64,000 nt of DNA, taken from Streptomyces spirodelae (GTDB lineage Bacteria; Actinomycetota; Actinomycetes; Streptomycetales; Streptomycetaceae). Positions within the stretch are counted from its first letter, which is position 1, and each line of letters begins with the position of its first letter. Positions 1 to 8,585 of the stretch are shown here, in pieces. Under the pieces are notes generated by a model. The model was not told the origin of the DNA. It did no database searches and worked only from the letters and a program-made list of their open reading frames with translations. The stretch covers positions 372,001 to 436,000 of the forward strand of contig NZ_JAFFZN010000001.1 of NCBI RefSeq assembly GCF_017676385.1, written 5' to 3'. The position numbers were made by a program, and so were the translations under genes.

Positions 1-2338
1 TCGTGCGGTCGGGCAGCAGGGCCTCCAGCACGGCGGCACAGGTCTCCTCGGGTCCGCGCTCGACACGGGTGAGGGCCGTACGCAGCATGTCCAGGCGGTC
101 GTCCAGGTCGCGGCTGCGCACCTGCACCAGACCGTTGGTGTAGAGCACCAGGCGGCTGCCTTCCGGCAGGGTGAGGGAGAAGGTCTCGAACGGTGAGGTA
201 CCCAGCCCCAGCGGCAGGTTCTCCGGAGGGTTCAGCACAGTGGTGGTGCCGTCGGGGCGCGCCAGCGCGGGCGGCGGGTGTCCGGCCATGGCCAGGTGGC
301 ACTGGCCGGATGTGGGGTCGTAGATGGCATACAGCACGGTGGCGCCGGTGACCGGCTCGGTCTCCGGGCCGAGGGTGGGGTCCTGGTCGATGCGCGCGAC
401 CAGTTCGTCCAGGTGCGCCAGCAGTTCGTCCGGTGGCAGGTCGAGCGAGGAGAAGTTGTGCACCGCGGTGCGCAGCCGCCCCATGGTGGCGGCCGCGTGC
501 AGCCCGTGTCCGACCACGTCACCGACGACGAGCGCCACCCGGGCGCCCGGCAGCGGGATGACGTCGAACCAGTCGCCGCCGACCCCGGCCTGCGCGGGCA
601 GATAGCGGTAGGCGGCGCCGACCGCGTTCTGTTCGGGCAGGCCGCCGGGGAGCAGGCTGCGCTGGAGCGTGACGGCGAGGCCGTGTTCCCGTGCGTAGCG
701 GCGGGCGTTGTCGACACACACCGCGGTGCGCGCGACCAGTTCCTCGGCCGAGGCCAGGTCCTCCGGCTGGAACGGCCGCTGGTCCCTGCGCCAGAAGCTG
801 GCGAGCCCGAACACGGTGCCCCTGGCCCGCATCGGCACGGTGATCAGGGAGTGGAAGCCGGCGGCCAGGAGGCGCTCGGCCTGCTCGGGGTCGACGGCTC
901 GCCACTCGGTCGCGGCGGCCAGGTCGCCTTCCAGCACGGGCTCGACCGCCTCACCGCCCGCCTCCCCTGCCACGGCGTGTCCGGCCGCTGTCCCGGCGTG
1001 CGTGGCCGCGCCGGCCGCTCCGGCTTCCTCACCTCTCACGCCCTCCACGCCCTCCTGACGACCCGTCACGGGCGGGATGGACGGCCTGCTGCCGACGGGC
1101 TGGAGCGGGTGGGCCGCGCCGACGGCCGAGCGCAGCGCGACACGGCGTACCGGGGCCGAAGCGGGGTCGGGCAACGGCTCCTTGCCGCTGATCACGTGGT
1201 CGAACAGGTCGACGGTGACCACGTCGGCAAATCTGGGGACCGCCACCTCGGCGAGCTCCTCCGCGGTCCGAACCACATCGAGTGTCGTACCGATGCGCAG
1301 GCCCGCCGTGTAGAGCAGTTCCAGGCGCTGGGCCGCGACCTGGGCCTGGCCGGCCACTTCCCGCAGCTCGGTGGTGTCCCGCAGGGTGGCCACACTGCCG
1401 GCGGGCCCGTCGCCCCGGCCGGTGGTGCGCTGGTTGACGGCCAGCATCCGGTCGCCGACCACGTGCACTTCGTCGCTGGCGGTGCGGCCCGAGGACAGCA
1501 GCTGGGCCAAGTCCGACTCCAGCCGCAGTTCGTCGACGTGCTGTCCCTGGGCCTGGTCCGGCAGCCCGAGCAGCCGGTGCGCCTCGTCGTTGGCGAGCAC
1601 CAGCCGCCGTTCGCCGTCGAGTACGAGCACCCCTTCGCGTACCGAGTGCAGCACCGCGTCATGGTGCTCGTACATCCGGGTGACCTCGGCCGGACCGAGG
1701 CCGCGGGTCTGCCGGTTCAGCCGCCTGCTCACCAGTGCGGCGCCCGCCGTGGCGAGGAGCAGCGCGCCGGCCGCGCCGACCCCGACCCACGGCAGCTCGC
1801 GGTTGAGCCGGGCGGCGACGGTCGTGAGGTCGACCCCCGCCGTGACCAGCCCGAGGTTCTCTCCGTCCGCGTCGCGTACGGGTGCCACGGCGCGCACCGA
1901 GTCCTTGGGCTCGCCCTCGAACTGCTCGCTGTAGGACTCTCCGGCCAGCGCCCGGCCGAAGTCCCCGGAGGCCCGCTTGCCGATCAGGTCAGGGATGGGG
2001 TCGCTGAGCCTGACGCCTTTCGTGTCGAGAATCGCAACGAAGTCGATCCCGCACACTCGGGTCGCCCGCACACTCAACGGCTGCAGTCCGCGGGTCGGCT
2101 CGGAGGACTGCAGGAACGCTGCCACGGAGGGGGCGAGGGCCAGCGTTCTGGCGCAGGTCAGTGAGCGCTCCCGGGCACTGCGGACGTCCGCGGCGCGAGC
2201 CTGCCAGGCCAGAATCGCGGCTCCCGCGATCACCAGCAGCAGCACGATCGCCAATTGCAGTACGAAAACCTGCCCGGCGACGCTCCGCCTAGCGAACCTC
2301 GGGCCGCGCTCCCCCGCCCCTGGACGCTTTAGAGTCAT
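1..2338 (-). CDS. Membrane sensor PAS/GAF SpoIIE-type phosphatase (3' end beyond window)
   Basis: The frame is open from an ATG at 2338 to the window edge, giving at least 779 residues. An upstream in-frame stop makes this ATG the only reasonable start. Order seen: an N-terminal membrane segment (about residues 24-45), an extracytoplasmic sensor region, a second membrane segment (about 175-200), a PAS domain, a GAF domain interrupted by an Ala/Gly-rich insert, then the SpoIIE/PP2C domain. Metal-site motifs GGDWFDV and GDVVGHG are intact. The architecture resembles CitA/DcuS-type sensors joined to a serine phosphatase, which in Streptomyces usually acts on anti-sigma-factor antagonists. An HATPase_c anti-sigma domain often follows in such proteins, but that part is outside the window. 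The signal sensed cannot be told. Confidence 0.88.
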   Translation of the reverse strand, partial: MTLKRPGAGERGPRFARRSVAGQVFVLQLAIVLLLVIAGAAILAWQARAADVRSARERSLTCARTLALAPSVAAFLQSSEPTRGLQPLSVRATRVCGIDFVAILDTKGVRLSDPIPDLIGKRASGDFGRALAGESYSEQFEGEPKDSVRAVAPVRDADGENLGLVTAGVDLTTVAARLNRELPWVGVGAAGALLLATAGAALVSRRLNRQTRGLGPAEVTRMYEHHDAVLHSVREGVLVLDGERRLVLANDEAHRLLGLPDQAQGQHVDELRLESDLAQLLSSGRTASDEVHVVGDRMLAVNQRTTGRGDGPAGSVATLRDTTELREVAGQAQVAAQRLELLYTAGLRIGTTLDVVRTAEELAEVAVPRFADVVTVDLFDHVISGKEPLPDPASAPVRRVALRSAVGAAHPLQPVGSRPSIPPVTGRQEGVEGVRGEEAGAAGAATHAGTAAGHAVAGEAGGEAVEPVLEGDLAAATEWRAVDPEQAERLLAAGFHSLITVPMRARGTVFGLASFWRRDQRPFQPEDLASAEELVARTAVCVDNARRYAREHGLAVTLQRSLLPGGLPEQNAVGAAYRYLPAQAGVGGDWFDVIPLPGARVALVVGDVVGHGLHAAATMGRLRTAVHNFSSLDLPPDELLAHLDELVARIDQDPTLGPETEPVTGATVLYAIYDPTSGQCHLAMAGHPPPALARPDGTTTVLNPPENLPLGLGTSPFETFSLTLPEGSRLVLYTNGLVQVRSRDLDDRLDMLRTALTRVERGPEETCAAVLEALLPDRT

Positions 2339-2433
2339 GCAGCATGGTTTACCGTTATTTGCCGTGAATTACGCGGATGTGCAGTTCACCCATGTCCAGG
2401 CGCGGACAGCGCGCGGCGCGCCCGGCTGCCGGG

Positions 2434-2955
2434 TCAGGCGGAACGGTCGTCGACGTCCTTGAGGGCACTCAGCCGGTGTGCCGGTGCGGTTGCCTCCGCC
2501 GCGTCGCGGAACGCCTTGAGTCCTTCGTAGAGCACGCTGCGCGCTCGCGGTGGCATCGACGCCAGGGTCGCGGTCAGCGCTTCCTCGCGCTTGAGCCGGA
2601 GGTCGCTGAGGTACTTCCTGCCCTGGTGCGTCAGGTGCAGTTCCAGTTCACGGCGGCTGACCTGGCTGGGGAGCCGTTCGAGGAAACCCAGCGCCTGGAG
2701 GCGGTCGCACAGCCGGCTGACCGAGGAGGGGGCCGAGCCCAGCATCTCCCCCAGCGTGCGCAGGTTCATGCCTTCGTCCCGGTCGAGGCAGTAGAGCACC
2801 CGCAGTTGCGAGGCTGAGACCGGCGAGGAGGAGACCGCGTCACGGCCGTGCTCCCAGAGGACCTCCAGCAGTTCGATGACCTCACCGGCCGTCTCGGCCG
2901 CCTGCTGCGCACCGCAGCGCCCAGGCTGGCCCCTACGGGGGTTCTCGCCCGTCAC
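2434..2955 (-). CDS. MarR family transcriptional regulator
   Basis: The 173-residue product has the MarR winged-helix layout: a helical dimerisation N-terminus, a recognition segment around LGSAPSSVSRLCDRL, a wing with SRRELELHLT, and a C-terminal helical region. MarR proteins repress or activate by ligand-dependent DNA binding, often of adjacent genes. It is divergent from the phosphatase gene at 3265, so the 309-bp gap probably holds both promoters. The start used is a GTG at 2955; a shorter start near the conserved helix is possible. The ligand and targets cannot be inferred from sequence. Confidence 0.85.
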   Translation of the reverse strand: MTGENPRRGQPGRCGAQQAAETAGEVIELLEVLWEHGRDAVSSSPVSASQLRVLYCLDRDEGMNLRTLGEMLGSAPSSVSRLCDRLQALGFLERLPSQVSRRELELHLTHQGRKYLSDLRLKREEALTATLASMPPRARSVLYEGLKAFRDAAEATAPAHRLSALKDVDDRSA

Positions 2956-3264
2956 AGCGCCGCTCCGAGCCGGTGCGACCGGTCGATGGCGGGGGTCGAC
3001 GTCACGTTTCTCTCCACAACTTCGGCACTCTTGCCGCCCGGCTCCGCGAGGCTCCCTCGCCGCTGTCAGGGGCCAGGAAGAGCCTATCTCTCCGCACGGC
3101 CGTCGGACAGGCCCGCACCGGCGGCCGGCACCGACCCGTGGCGCTGACCACGGCCGGAGCGCCGCCGAGACGATCTGTTGTCATACGGCGAATGTTTCCG
3201 TGCGACGATAATGTCTGTCCGGTCCGCGGCGGAAGCAGTGCTTCAGCGCCCGGCCGCTGCACGT
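2956..3264. other. Divergent intergenic region between MarR gene and phosphatase gene
   Basis: About 309 bp without a convincing gene. It should hold the promoters of the two divergent genes. I see no clear operator palindrome or consensus sigma-70 promoter. Confidence 0.4.
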
Positions 3265-4476
3265 ATGGCAGACAGAGAAGCAGGAGACGTGGACAGATTC
3301 GCCGTGGTCGAGCGCGCCCTGCGCACCGCCGCCCCGCCCGCGTTGACGGACGTCGTGAAAAAGGCGCTGCGAGAGCACTACGGCGCCGTCCACGCCGAGT
3401 TGCGGCTGGCCGACTACGGTATGCGAACCCTGCAGGTGGTGGAGGACGTACCGCTGACCACGGAGCCGCTGCTCATTCAGGACAGCCCCCAGGGCCGGGC
3501 ACTGCGGGCACCGGAACCCGTGGTGCTGACCGACCGGGCGACGGACACCGTGGCGGTACATCTGCCGGTGAGCGTCCGGGGTGACCGGCTGGGGGTGCTC
3601 TCGGTGACGCTGCCGCGCCAGGACCACGCCAGGGGCCTGCTGCCCGAACTCGAAGACCTGTGCGAGGCGCTCGGGCACGCCATCACCGTCGCCGAGCGGG
3701 ACACCGACCTGTACGAGCGGTCCCGCCGGGCCACCCGGCTGACCGTCGCCGCCGAAATGCAGTGGCAGCTGCTGCCAGGACACTCCTTCCGGCGCCGGGA
3801 GTTCGCCCTGGGCGCCCATCTGGAGCCGGCGTACTCCATCTCCGGCGACAACTTCGACTGGTCGGTCTCGGCCGAGCACCTGACCGTGGCCGTCACCAAC
3901 GGCATGGGCGAGGGGGTCGAGGCGGCGCTGCTGACCAACCTCGCCGTCAGCGCGATGCGCAACGCGCGCCGCGCCGGCCTCGGCCTAGCCGACCAGGCGG
4001 CCCTCACCGACCAGGCCGTCTACGCCCACTACCGGGGCTCGGCCTACGTCTCGATGGTGCTGTTCCGCTTCGAACTCGGCACCGGCGAGGTGGAGATAGT
4101 CGAGGCGGGCTCACCCCGCGCGTGGCTGTGCAGGGACGCCAAGGCCGAGAACCTGCTCTTCGACGCGCGACTCCCGCTGGGCATGTTCGAGGACACCCAT
4201 TACGTCACCGAGCACTTCCGGGTCCAGCCCGGCGACCGGCTGCTGCTGGCGACCGACGGCGTGTACGAGCCGCTGTCCCGCGCGGGTGAGCCGTTCGGTG
4301 ACCACGCGCTGGCCCGCTCCCTGGCCGCGAACCGGCTGCTGCCGCCGACGCAGGTACCGCGCGCGGTCTTCCACGACCTGGCGAGTCACCGGGGCGCCGG
4401 TCCGCTCGAGGACGACGCGCTTGTCGTGTGCGTCGACTGGTACGGACGCGAGGAGCACGGCGGCGCCGGAGGCTGA
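3265..4476 (+). CDS. GAF/SpoIIE-family protein phosphatase with an altered metal motif
   Basis: This 403-residue soluble protein has an N-terminal GAF-like sensor (about 10-165) and a C-terminal SpoIIE/PP2C phosphatase domain (about 180-400). Metal-site motifs SGDNFDW, ATDGVYE and EDDALVV are present. The usual second Asp motif, GDVxGHG, reads TNGMGEG here, with Asn for Asp and Glu for His, so activity may be reduced or altered. The start is uncertain: ATG 3211, ATG 3265 and GTG 3289 are all in frame and none has an ideally spaced ribosome binding site. The GAF domain begins just after 3289, so all starts keep it whole. Confidence 0.82.
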   Translation: MADREAGDVDRFAVVERALRTAAPPALTDVVKKALREHYGAVHAELRLADYGMRTLQVVEDVPLTTEPLLIQDSPQGRALRAPEPVVLTDRATDTVAVHLPVSVRGDRLGVLSVTLPRQDHARGLLPELEDLCEALGHAITVAERDTDLYERSRRATRLTVAAEMQWQLLPGHSFRRREFALGAHLEPAYSISGDNFDWSVSAEHLTVAVTNGMGEGVEAALLTNLAVSAMRNARRAGLGLADQAALTDQAVYAHYRGSAYVSMVLFRFELGTGEVEIVEAGSPRAWLCRDAKAENLLFDARLPLGMFEDTHYVTEHFRVQPGDRLLLATDGVYEPLSRAGEPFGDHALARSLAANRLLPPTQVPRAVFHDLASHRGAGPLEDDALVVCVDWYGREEHGGAGG

Positions 4477-4650
4477 CGGGTCGGACGGGTCGGACCAGGG
4501 ACCGGGGCCGGCAGCTCGCGGTCACGGCTGGCGGACCGGGGAGTCGCGGGCCAGGGACTCACAGTCGCCGCACAGGTTCGGCACAGGTGGATGACAGCGC
4601 GGTTCGCGATGTTCGGGGCACTACGGACCTGACAGAGAGCGGACCACCGA

Positions 4651-6846
4651 ATGACCACCCTCACCTCTTCCGGCAGTGCGGCGGACGCACCCGGCACCGG
4701 CGACGGTTCCGCCGCCGGACACCGGCAACCACTCGGCGACCGGCTACGGGCCCGGTCACGGCAGCGACGTGCCTCACGACCACGCTGGGAGACGCCCGCC
4801 TTCTGGACGCTGCTGGCGGCCACCGCGGTGCTGTACCTGTACGGCCTCGGCTCCTCGGGCTACGCCAACTCCTTCTACTCCGCCGCGGCGCAGGCGGGCA
4901 GCGTCAGCTGGAAGGCGTTCCTGTTCGGCTCGCTGGACGCGGGCAACGCCATCACCGTCGACAAACCGCCGGCCGCGCTGTGGCCGATGGCCCTGTCCGT
5001 ACGGCTCTTCGGCCTCGGCTCCTGGCAGATCCTGGTGCCGCAGGCGCTGCTGGGCGTGGCTTCGGTCGGCGTGCTGTACTCCGCCGTGCGGCGCCGTACC
5101 GGACCGGCCTCCGCGCTGCTCGCCGGAGCGCTGCTGGCACTGACCCCGGTGGCGGCGCTGATGTTCCGCTTCAACAATCCGGACGCGCTGCTGTGCCTGC
5201 TGATGGTGGCCGCGCTGTGGTGCGTGAGCAGGGCCGTGGAGGACGCCCGCACCAAGTGGCTGGTGCTGGCGGGCGCTTGTTTCGGCGCCGGATTCCTGGC
5301 CAAGGCGCTGCAGGCGTGGCTGATCCTGCCGGTGGCCGCGCTGGTCTACCTGGTATGCGGGCCGACCCGGCTGCGCCGCCGGATCGGGCAGCTGCTGCTC
5401 GGCGGGCTCACCCTCCTCGTCACGGCCGGCTGGTGGGTCGCGCTCGTCGAACTGTGGCCCGCCTCCTCGCGGCCGTACATCGGCGGCTCGCAGGAGAACA
5501 GCTTCCTGGAGCTGACCTTCGGCTACAACGGCTTCGGCCGGCTCACCGGGGGCGAGACCGGCAGCGTCGGCGGCGGAGGCGGCCGCCGGGGCCCCGGCGG
5601 CGGTGGCGGCATGTGGGGACAGACCGGGCCGGGACGGCTGTTCGGCGACACGGTCGGCGGCCAGATCGCCTGGCTGCTGCCCGGCGCGCTGCTGCTGCTC
5701 GTCGTGGGCCTGGTGCTGACGCGCAAGGCGGCGCGCACCGACGCGCTGCGGGCCGCGTTCCTGCTGTGGGGCGGCTCGCTGCTGATCACCGGGCTGACCT
5801 TCAGCTTCATGTCCGGGATCTTCCACGAGTACTACACCGTCGCGCTCGCGCCCTACCTCGCCGCCGTGGTGGCGATGGGAGTCACAGTAGTGTGGCGCGA
5901 GCGGAACCGGCTCCTGTGCGCCGCGGTGCTGGCGGCGGCGGTCGCCGGGACGGCCGGATGGGCGTTCGTGCTGCTGGGCCGGGCGACGGACTGGCTGCCG
6001 TGGCTGCGCTGGGCCGTACTGGTGGCGGGCGTCGTGGCGGCCTGCGGGCTGCTGGCGGCCACCGTACTGCCGCGCACCGTCGGCGTGGCCCTCGCCGGGC
6101 TGGGGCTGCTCGCCGCGGTCGCCGGGCCGGTGGCGTTCACCCTGAGCACGGTCGGTACGCCGCACACCGGCTCGATCGTCACCGCGGGGCCGGCCGTGAG
6201 CCGGGGCGGCCCACCCGGTGTGCCGGGCGGCGGCAAGGGCATGCCGCGCCCGGGGCAGGGCACCGGGCAAGGCCAGGGCCAGGGTGCCGGACAAGGCCAG
6301 AGCGCGGGACAAGGACAAGGCCCCGGACAAGGGCCGGGTGCCGGTCAGGGTCCGCCAGGGCAGGCGGCGGGGAACCGTCCGGGCGGCGGCCAACAGGGCA
6401 TGCAGCGCCCTCCGGGAGGCAACGCGCAGCAGCCGGGCACGCCGGAAGCAGCGGGCGGCCGCCAGGATCCCGGCGGAGGGATGGGCGGGCTGCTCAACGG
6501 CAGCGAGGTCTCCGCGGAGGCCGAAGCGCTGCTGCGCAAGAACTCCGCCGGTCACACCTGGGCAGCGGCGGCCGTCGGCTCGCAGAACGCGGCCGGCTAC
6601 CAACTGGCCACCGGCCTGCCGGTGATGGCCATCGGCGGCTTCAACGGAACCGACCCTTCCCCGACCCTGGCCCAGTTCAAGACGTACGTGGAGCAAGGCA
6701 GCATCCACTACTTCATCACCGGTTCGCGGGGCGGCCCCGGAGGCGGGCAGGGCACGGCTTCGGAGATCACCTCCTGGGTCACGAAGAACTACACCAAGGT
6801 GACGGCGGACAACACCACCTTCTACGACCTGACCCGGCCCAAGTAA
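4651..6846 (+). CDS. GT39-family membrane glycosyltransferase (ArnT/PMT-like)
   Basis: The 731-residue polytopic protein has the GT39 layout: a first membrane helix (TLLAATAVLYLYGL), then an acidic, lumen-type loop with DAGNAITVDKPPAALWP, followed by about ten more membrane helices. GT39 enzymes transfer sugars from polyprenyl-phosphate donors to acceptors outside the membrane. Two low-complexity stretches stand out: a Gly-rich loop near residues 305-330, and a long Gly/Gln/Pro linker near 525-620 before a C-terminal soluble domain that is common in actinobacterial members. The start is an ATG preceded by a purine-rich stretch. It is followed by a strong hairpin terminator, so it is probably a single-gene transcript. 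The acceptor is unknown. Confidence 0.85.
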   Translation: MTTLTSSGSAADAPGTGDGSAAGHRQPLGDRLRARSRQRRASRPRWETPAFWTLLAATAVLYLYGLGSSGYANSFYSAAAQAGSVSWKAFLFGSLDAGNAITVDKPPAALWPMALSVRLFGLGSWQILVPQALLGVASVGVLYSAVRRRTGPASALLAGALLALTPVAALMFRFNNPDALLCLLMVAALWCVSRAVEDARTKWLVLAGACFGAGFLAKALQAWLILPVAALVYLVCGPTRLRRRIGQLLLGGLTLLVTAGWWVALVELWPASSRPYIGGSQENSFLELTFGYNGFGRLTGGETGSVGGGGGRRGPGGGGGMWGQTGPGRLFGDTVGGQIAWLLPGALLLLVVGLVLTRKAARTDALRAAFLLWGGSLLITGLTFSFMSGIFHEYYTVALAPYLAAVVAMGVTVVWRERNRLLCAAVLAAAVAGTAGWAFVLLGRATDWLPWLRWAVLVAGVVAACGLLAATVLPRTVGVALAGLGLLAAVAGPVAFTLSTVGTPHTGSIVTAGPAVSRGGPPGVPGGGKGMPRPGQGTGQGQGQGAGQGQSAGQGQGPGQGPGAGQGPPGQAAGNRPGGGQQGMQRPPGGNAQQPGTPEAAGGRQDPGGGMGGLLNGSEVSAEAEALLRKNSAGHTWAAAAVGSQNAAGYQLATGLPVMAIGGFNGTDPSPTLAQFKTYVEQGSIHYFITGSRGGPGGGQGTASEITSWVTKNYTKVTADNTTFYDLTRPK

Positions 6847-6870
6847 GGGCCCACGGAGTTACGGACACGA

Positions 6871-6907
6871 GCGGGGCGGCGCGACCGGTAAGGGCGCGCC
6901 GCCCCGC
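6871..6907 (+). terminator. Hairpin terminator after the GT39 gene
   Basis: Perfect 13-bp GC arms (6871-6883 and 6895-6907) with an 11-nt loop lie 25 bp past the stop codon. No U-tract is visible, as is usual in actinobacteria. Confidence 0.75.
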
Positions 6908-6980
6908 CGTGCGCTCGGAGCCGTTTTCCGTCCGGGCTGTTGACGGCTCTGTGGGCTGAGTTCTAGGTTCCCGGCATTGA

Positions 6981-6995
6981 TAGGAAAGTTTCCTA
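6981..6995. promoter_or_regulatory. Palindromic operator TAGGAAAGTTTCCTA upstream of ROK gene
   Basis: The 15-bp sequence has two perfect 7-bp arms around a central G. It lies 77-91 bp upstream of the ROK regulator start. AT-rich GGAAA/TTTCC palindromes of this type are known operators of ROK-family sugar regulators, so autoregulation or control of the downstream sugar genes is likely. This assignment is an inference from position and symmetry. Confidence 0.65.
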
Positions 6996-7071
6996 ACGAT
7001 CGCCGCCCACGCGCCGTACACGCCCGGGCGGCCCGACGGACAGGGCACCAGCCCGGACAGAGGGCACCACC

Positions 7072-8256
7072 ATGGCCACACCCCCAGGCCCGAGCGGCAC
7101 ACCGGCGCCCCCCGGCACCCCGCGTGTGCTGCGCGCGATGAACGACCGCGCCGCACTCGATCTCCTCGTGGCCCATGGGCCGCTCACCCGCACCAAGATC
7201 AGTGAGCTGACCGGTCTGTCGAAGCCCACCGCCTCCCAACTCCTCGGCAGGCTGGAGGAGATGGGGCTGGTCCGCACACGCAGCAAGGAGCGCGGCAGGC
7301 CGGGACCGAACGCTCTGCTGTACGAGATCGAGCCGGCGGCCGCCCATGTGGCGGCGCTGTCCGCCGATCCGCACGGCATCTCGGCCGTCGTAGCCGACAT
7401 CACCGGAACCGTCGTCGGCCGCGCCCGTGTGGAGGCCGACTCCGTCGCCGCGGACGCCCGCCACCGCACCGCGCAGCTGGTCAAGGAGGCCGTCGACGGA
7501 GCGCTGCGGGAGGCCGGGCCGGGGCCGGCCGAGCCGCATACCACGGTCATCGGCACCCCCGGCGCGCTCGACCCGCACACGGGTGAACTGCGCTACGCGC
7601 CGCACCTGCCCGGCTGGCACTCCCGCACGCTCCGCGCCGAGCTGGCCGAGGTGCTCGGCACGCCCGTGACCATCGAGAACGACGTCAACCTCGCAGCCGT
7701 CGCGGAGCAGCACGCGGGCGCGGCCCAGGACCACGACGACTTCGTCCTGGTCTGGGTGGACAGCGGCACCGGCGCCGCCATCGTCGTGAACGGAACCCTG
7801 CTGCGCGGGGCCACCGGAGGGGCCGGCGAGATCGGCTACATGCCGCTGCCCGGTGCCCCGCCGGCACGCGGCGGTCCCGGCGCCTACGCCGCCTCGAACG
7901 CGGGCGGCGGCTTCCAGAGCCTGGTCTCGGCACCGGCCGTGTGCCGTCTCGCGGGCGGCAAGCCGCTCGCCGACGCGCTGGCCGACCCGTCCGTGCGGGA
8001 GGAGACCGCGCGCCGGCTGGCGGACGGGATCGCCGCCGTCGTGGCGGTCGTCGATCCGCAACTCGTCGTCCTGTCCGGTGCGGTGCCGCGTTCCGGGGGT
8101 GAGGAGTTGCGCACGCTGGTGGAGCGGGAGCTGACCGGGCTCGCGCTGCCCAGGCCGCTGCTGCGGCTGAGTGAGCTGGAGGACGATCCGATCCTCAGCG
8201 GAGCCCTGCTGTCCGCGCTTGCGCAGGCGCGTGACGACGTGTTCGACACCGCCTGA
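7072..8256 (+). CDS. ROK family transcriptional regulator
   Basis: The 394-residue product has an N-terminal winged-helix domain (about 20-85; LTRTKISELTGLSKPTASQLL) and a C-terminal ROK sugar-binding/kinase-like domain. The domain includes VIGTPGALDPHTGELRYAP and an Asn-Asp pair in IENDVNLAA. The usual Cys-rich zinc motif CxCGxxGC is replaced by a sequence without cysteines (GAPPARGGPGAYA). Such proteins usually repress sugar uptake and catabolic genes until a sugar ligand binds. The neighbours (transporter remnant, GH4 enzyme, sugar kinase) fit that role. Start is ATG 7072. A hairpin terminator follows. Confidence 0.9.
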   Translation: MATPPGPSGTPAPPGTPRVLRAMNDRAALDLLVAHGPLTRTKISELTGLSKPTASQLLGRLEEMGLVRTRSKERGRPGPNALLYEIEPAAAHVAALSADPHGISAVVADITGTVVGRARVEADSVAADARHRTAQLVKEAVDGALREAGPGPAEPHTTVIGTPGALDPHTGELRYAPHLPGWHSRTLRAELAEVLGTPVTIENDVNLAAVAEQHAGAAQDHDDFVLVWVDSGTGAAIVVNGTLLRGATGGAGEIGYMPLPGAPPARGGPGAYAASNAGGGFQSLVSAPAVCRLAGGKPLADALADPSVREETARRLADGIAAVVAVVDPQLVVLSGAVPRSGGEELRTLVERELTGLALPRPLLRLSELEDDPILSGALLSALAQARDDVFDTA

Positions 8257-8258
8257 GA

Positions 8259-8278
8259 AAGCCCGCCCCTGCGGGCTT
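8259..8278 (+). terminator. Hairpin terminator after the ROK gene
   Basis: An AAGCCCGC arm, a 4-nt loop and a GCGGGCTT arm start just after the ROK stop codon. Confidence 0.7.
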
Positions 8279-8355
8279 CGCACGGCACCCCTGAGCCCTG
8301 CCCCCGCGCCGTTCGCCTCCGGCTGTTCCCGTGTCCCCTTCCCCCCTCCCGTTCC

Positions 8356-8404
8356 CGTCTGCCGTCTGCCGTCTGCCGTCTGCCGTCTGCCGTCTGCCGT
8401 CTGC
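8356..8404. repeat. Seven tandem copies of CGTCTGC
   Basis: Exactly seven uninterrupted 7-bp units lie between the ROK terminator and the permease remnant. A 7-bp unit shifts the reading frame when the copy number changes. The position marks the probable edge of a deletion. Confidence 0.95.
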
Positions 8405-8405
8405 C

Positions 8406-8582
8406 AACCCCGGTGCCTGGAGGCTCAGTTACGGGCTGGAGTCCTTCAAGTCGGCGCACAGTGTGGACTGGAACCTCACCATGGCGGCCACCTTGCTGGT
8501 CATGGCGCCGGTCATCATCGTCTTCTTCTTCGCACAGAAAGCCTTCGTCGAAGGCGTCACCCTCACCGGAGTAAAGGGCTAA
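8406..8582 (+). pseudogene. C-terminal remnant of a carbohydrate ABC transporter permease
   Basis: The last 50-60 codons before the stop at 8580-8582 match the end of MalG-type sugar permeases: a periplasmic segment (LESFKSAHSVDWNLTMA), the final membrane helix (LLVMAPVIIVFFFAQKAF) and the tail VEGVTLTGVKG. The rest of this permease, its partner permease and the substrate-binding protein are missing. Upstream the frame runs into the CGTCTGC repeat. An 83-residue frame from 8331 is open but has no family-like N-terminus, so a functional permease is excluded. The stop is 3 bp before the GH4 start, which suggests the ancestral operon was transporter genes, then GH4, then kinase. Confidence 0.85.
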
Positions 8583-8585
8583 GAC

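Noticed and set aside
278-2164. Long plus-strand open frame of 628 codons
   Set aside because: It is antisense to the PAS/GAF/SpoIIE gene. Its residue composition is the Gly/Arg/Val/His-rich type expected from GC-rich shadow frames, and it shows no domain.
4774-6708. Minus-strand frame of 644 codons
   Set aside because: It lies opposite the GT39 gene and has no recognisable fold; the plus strand has clear membrane helices and family motifs.
8356-8404. Possible CRISPR array
   Set aside because: The units are 7 bp and directly adjacent, with no spacers and no cas genes nearby.
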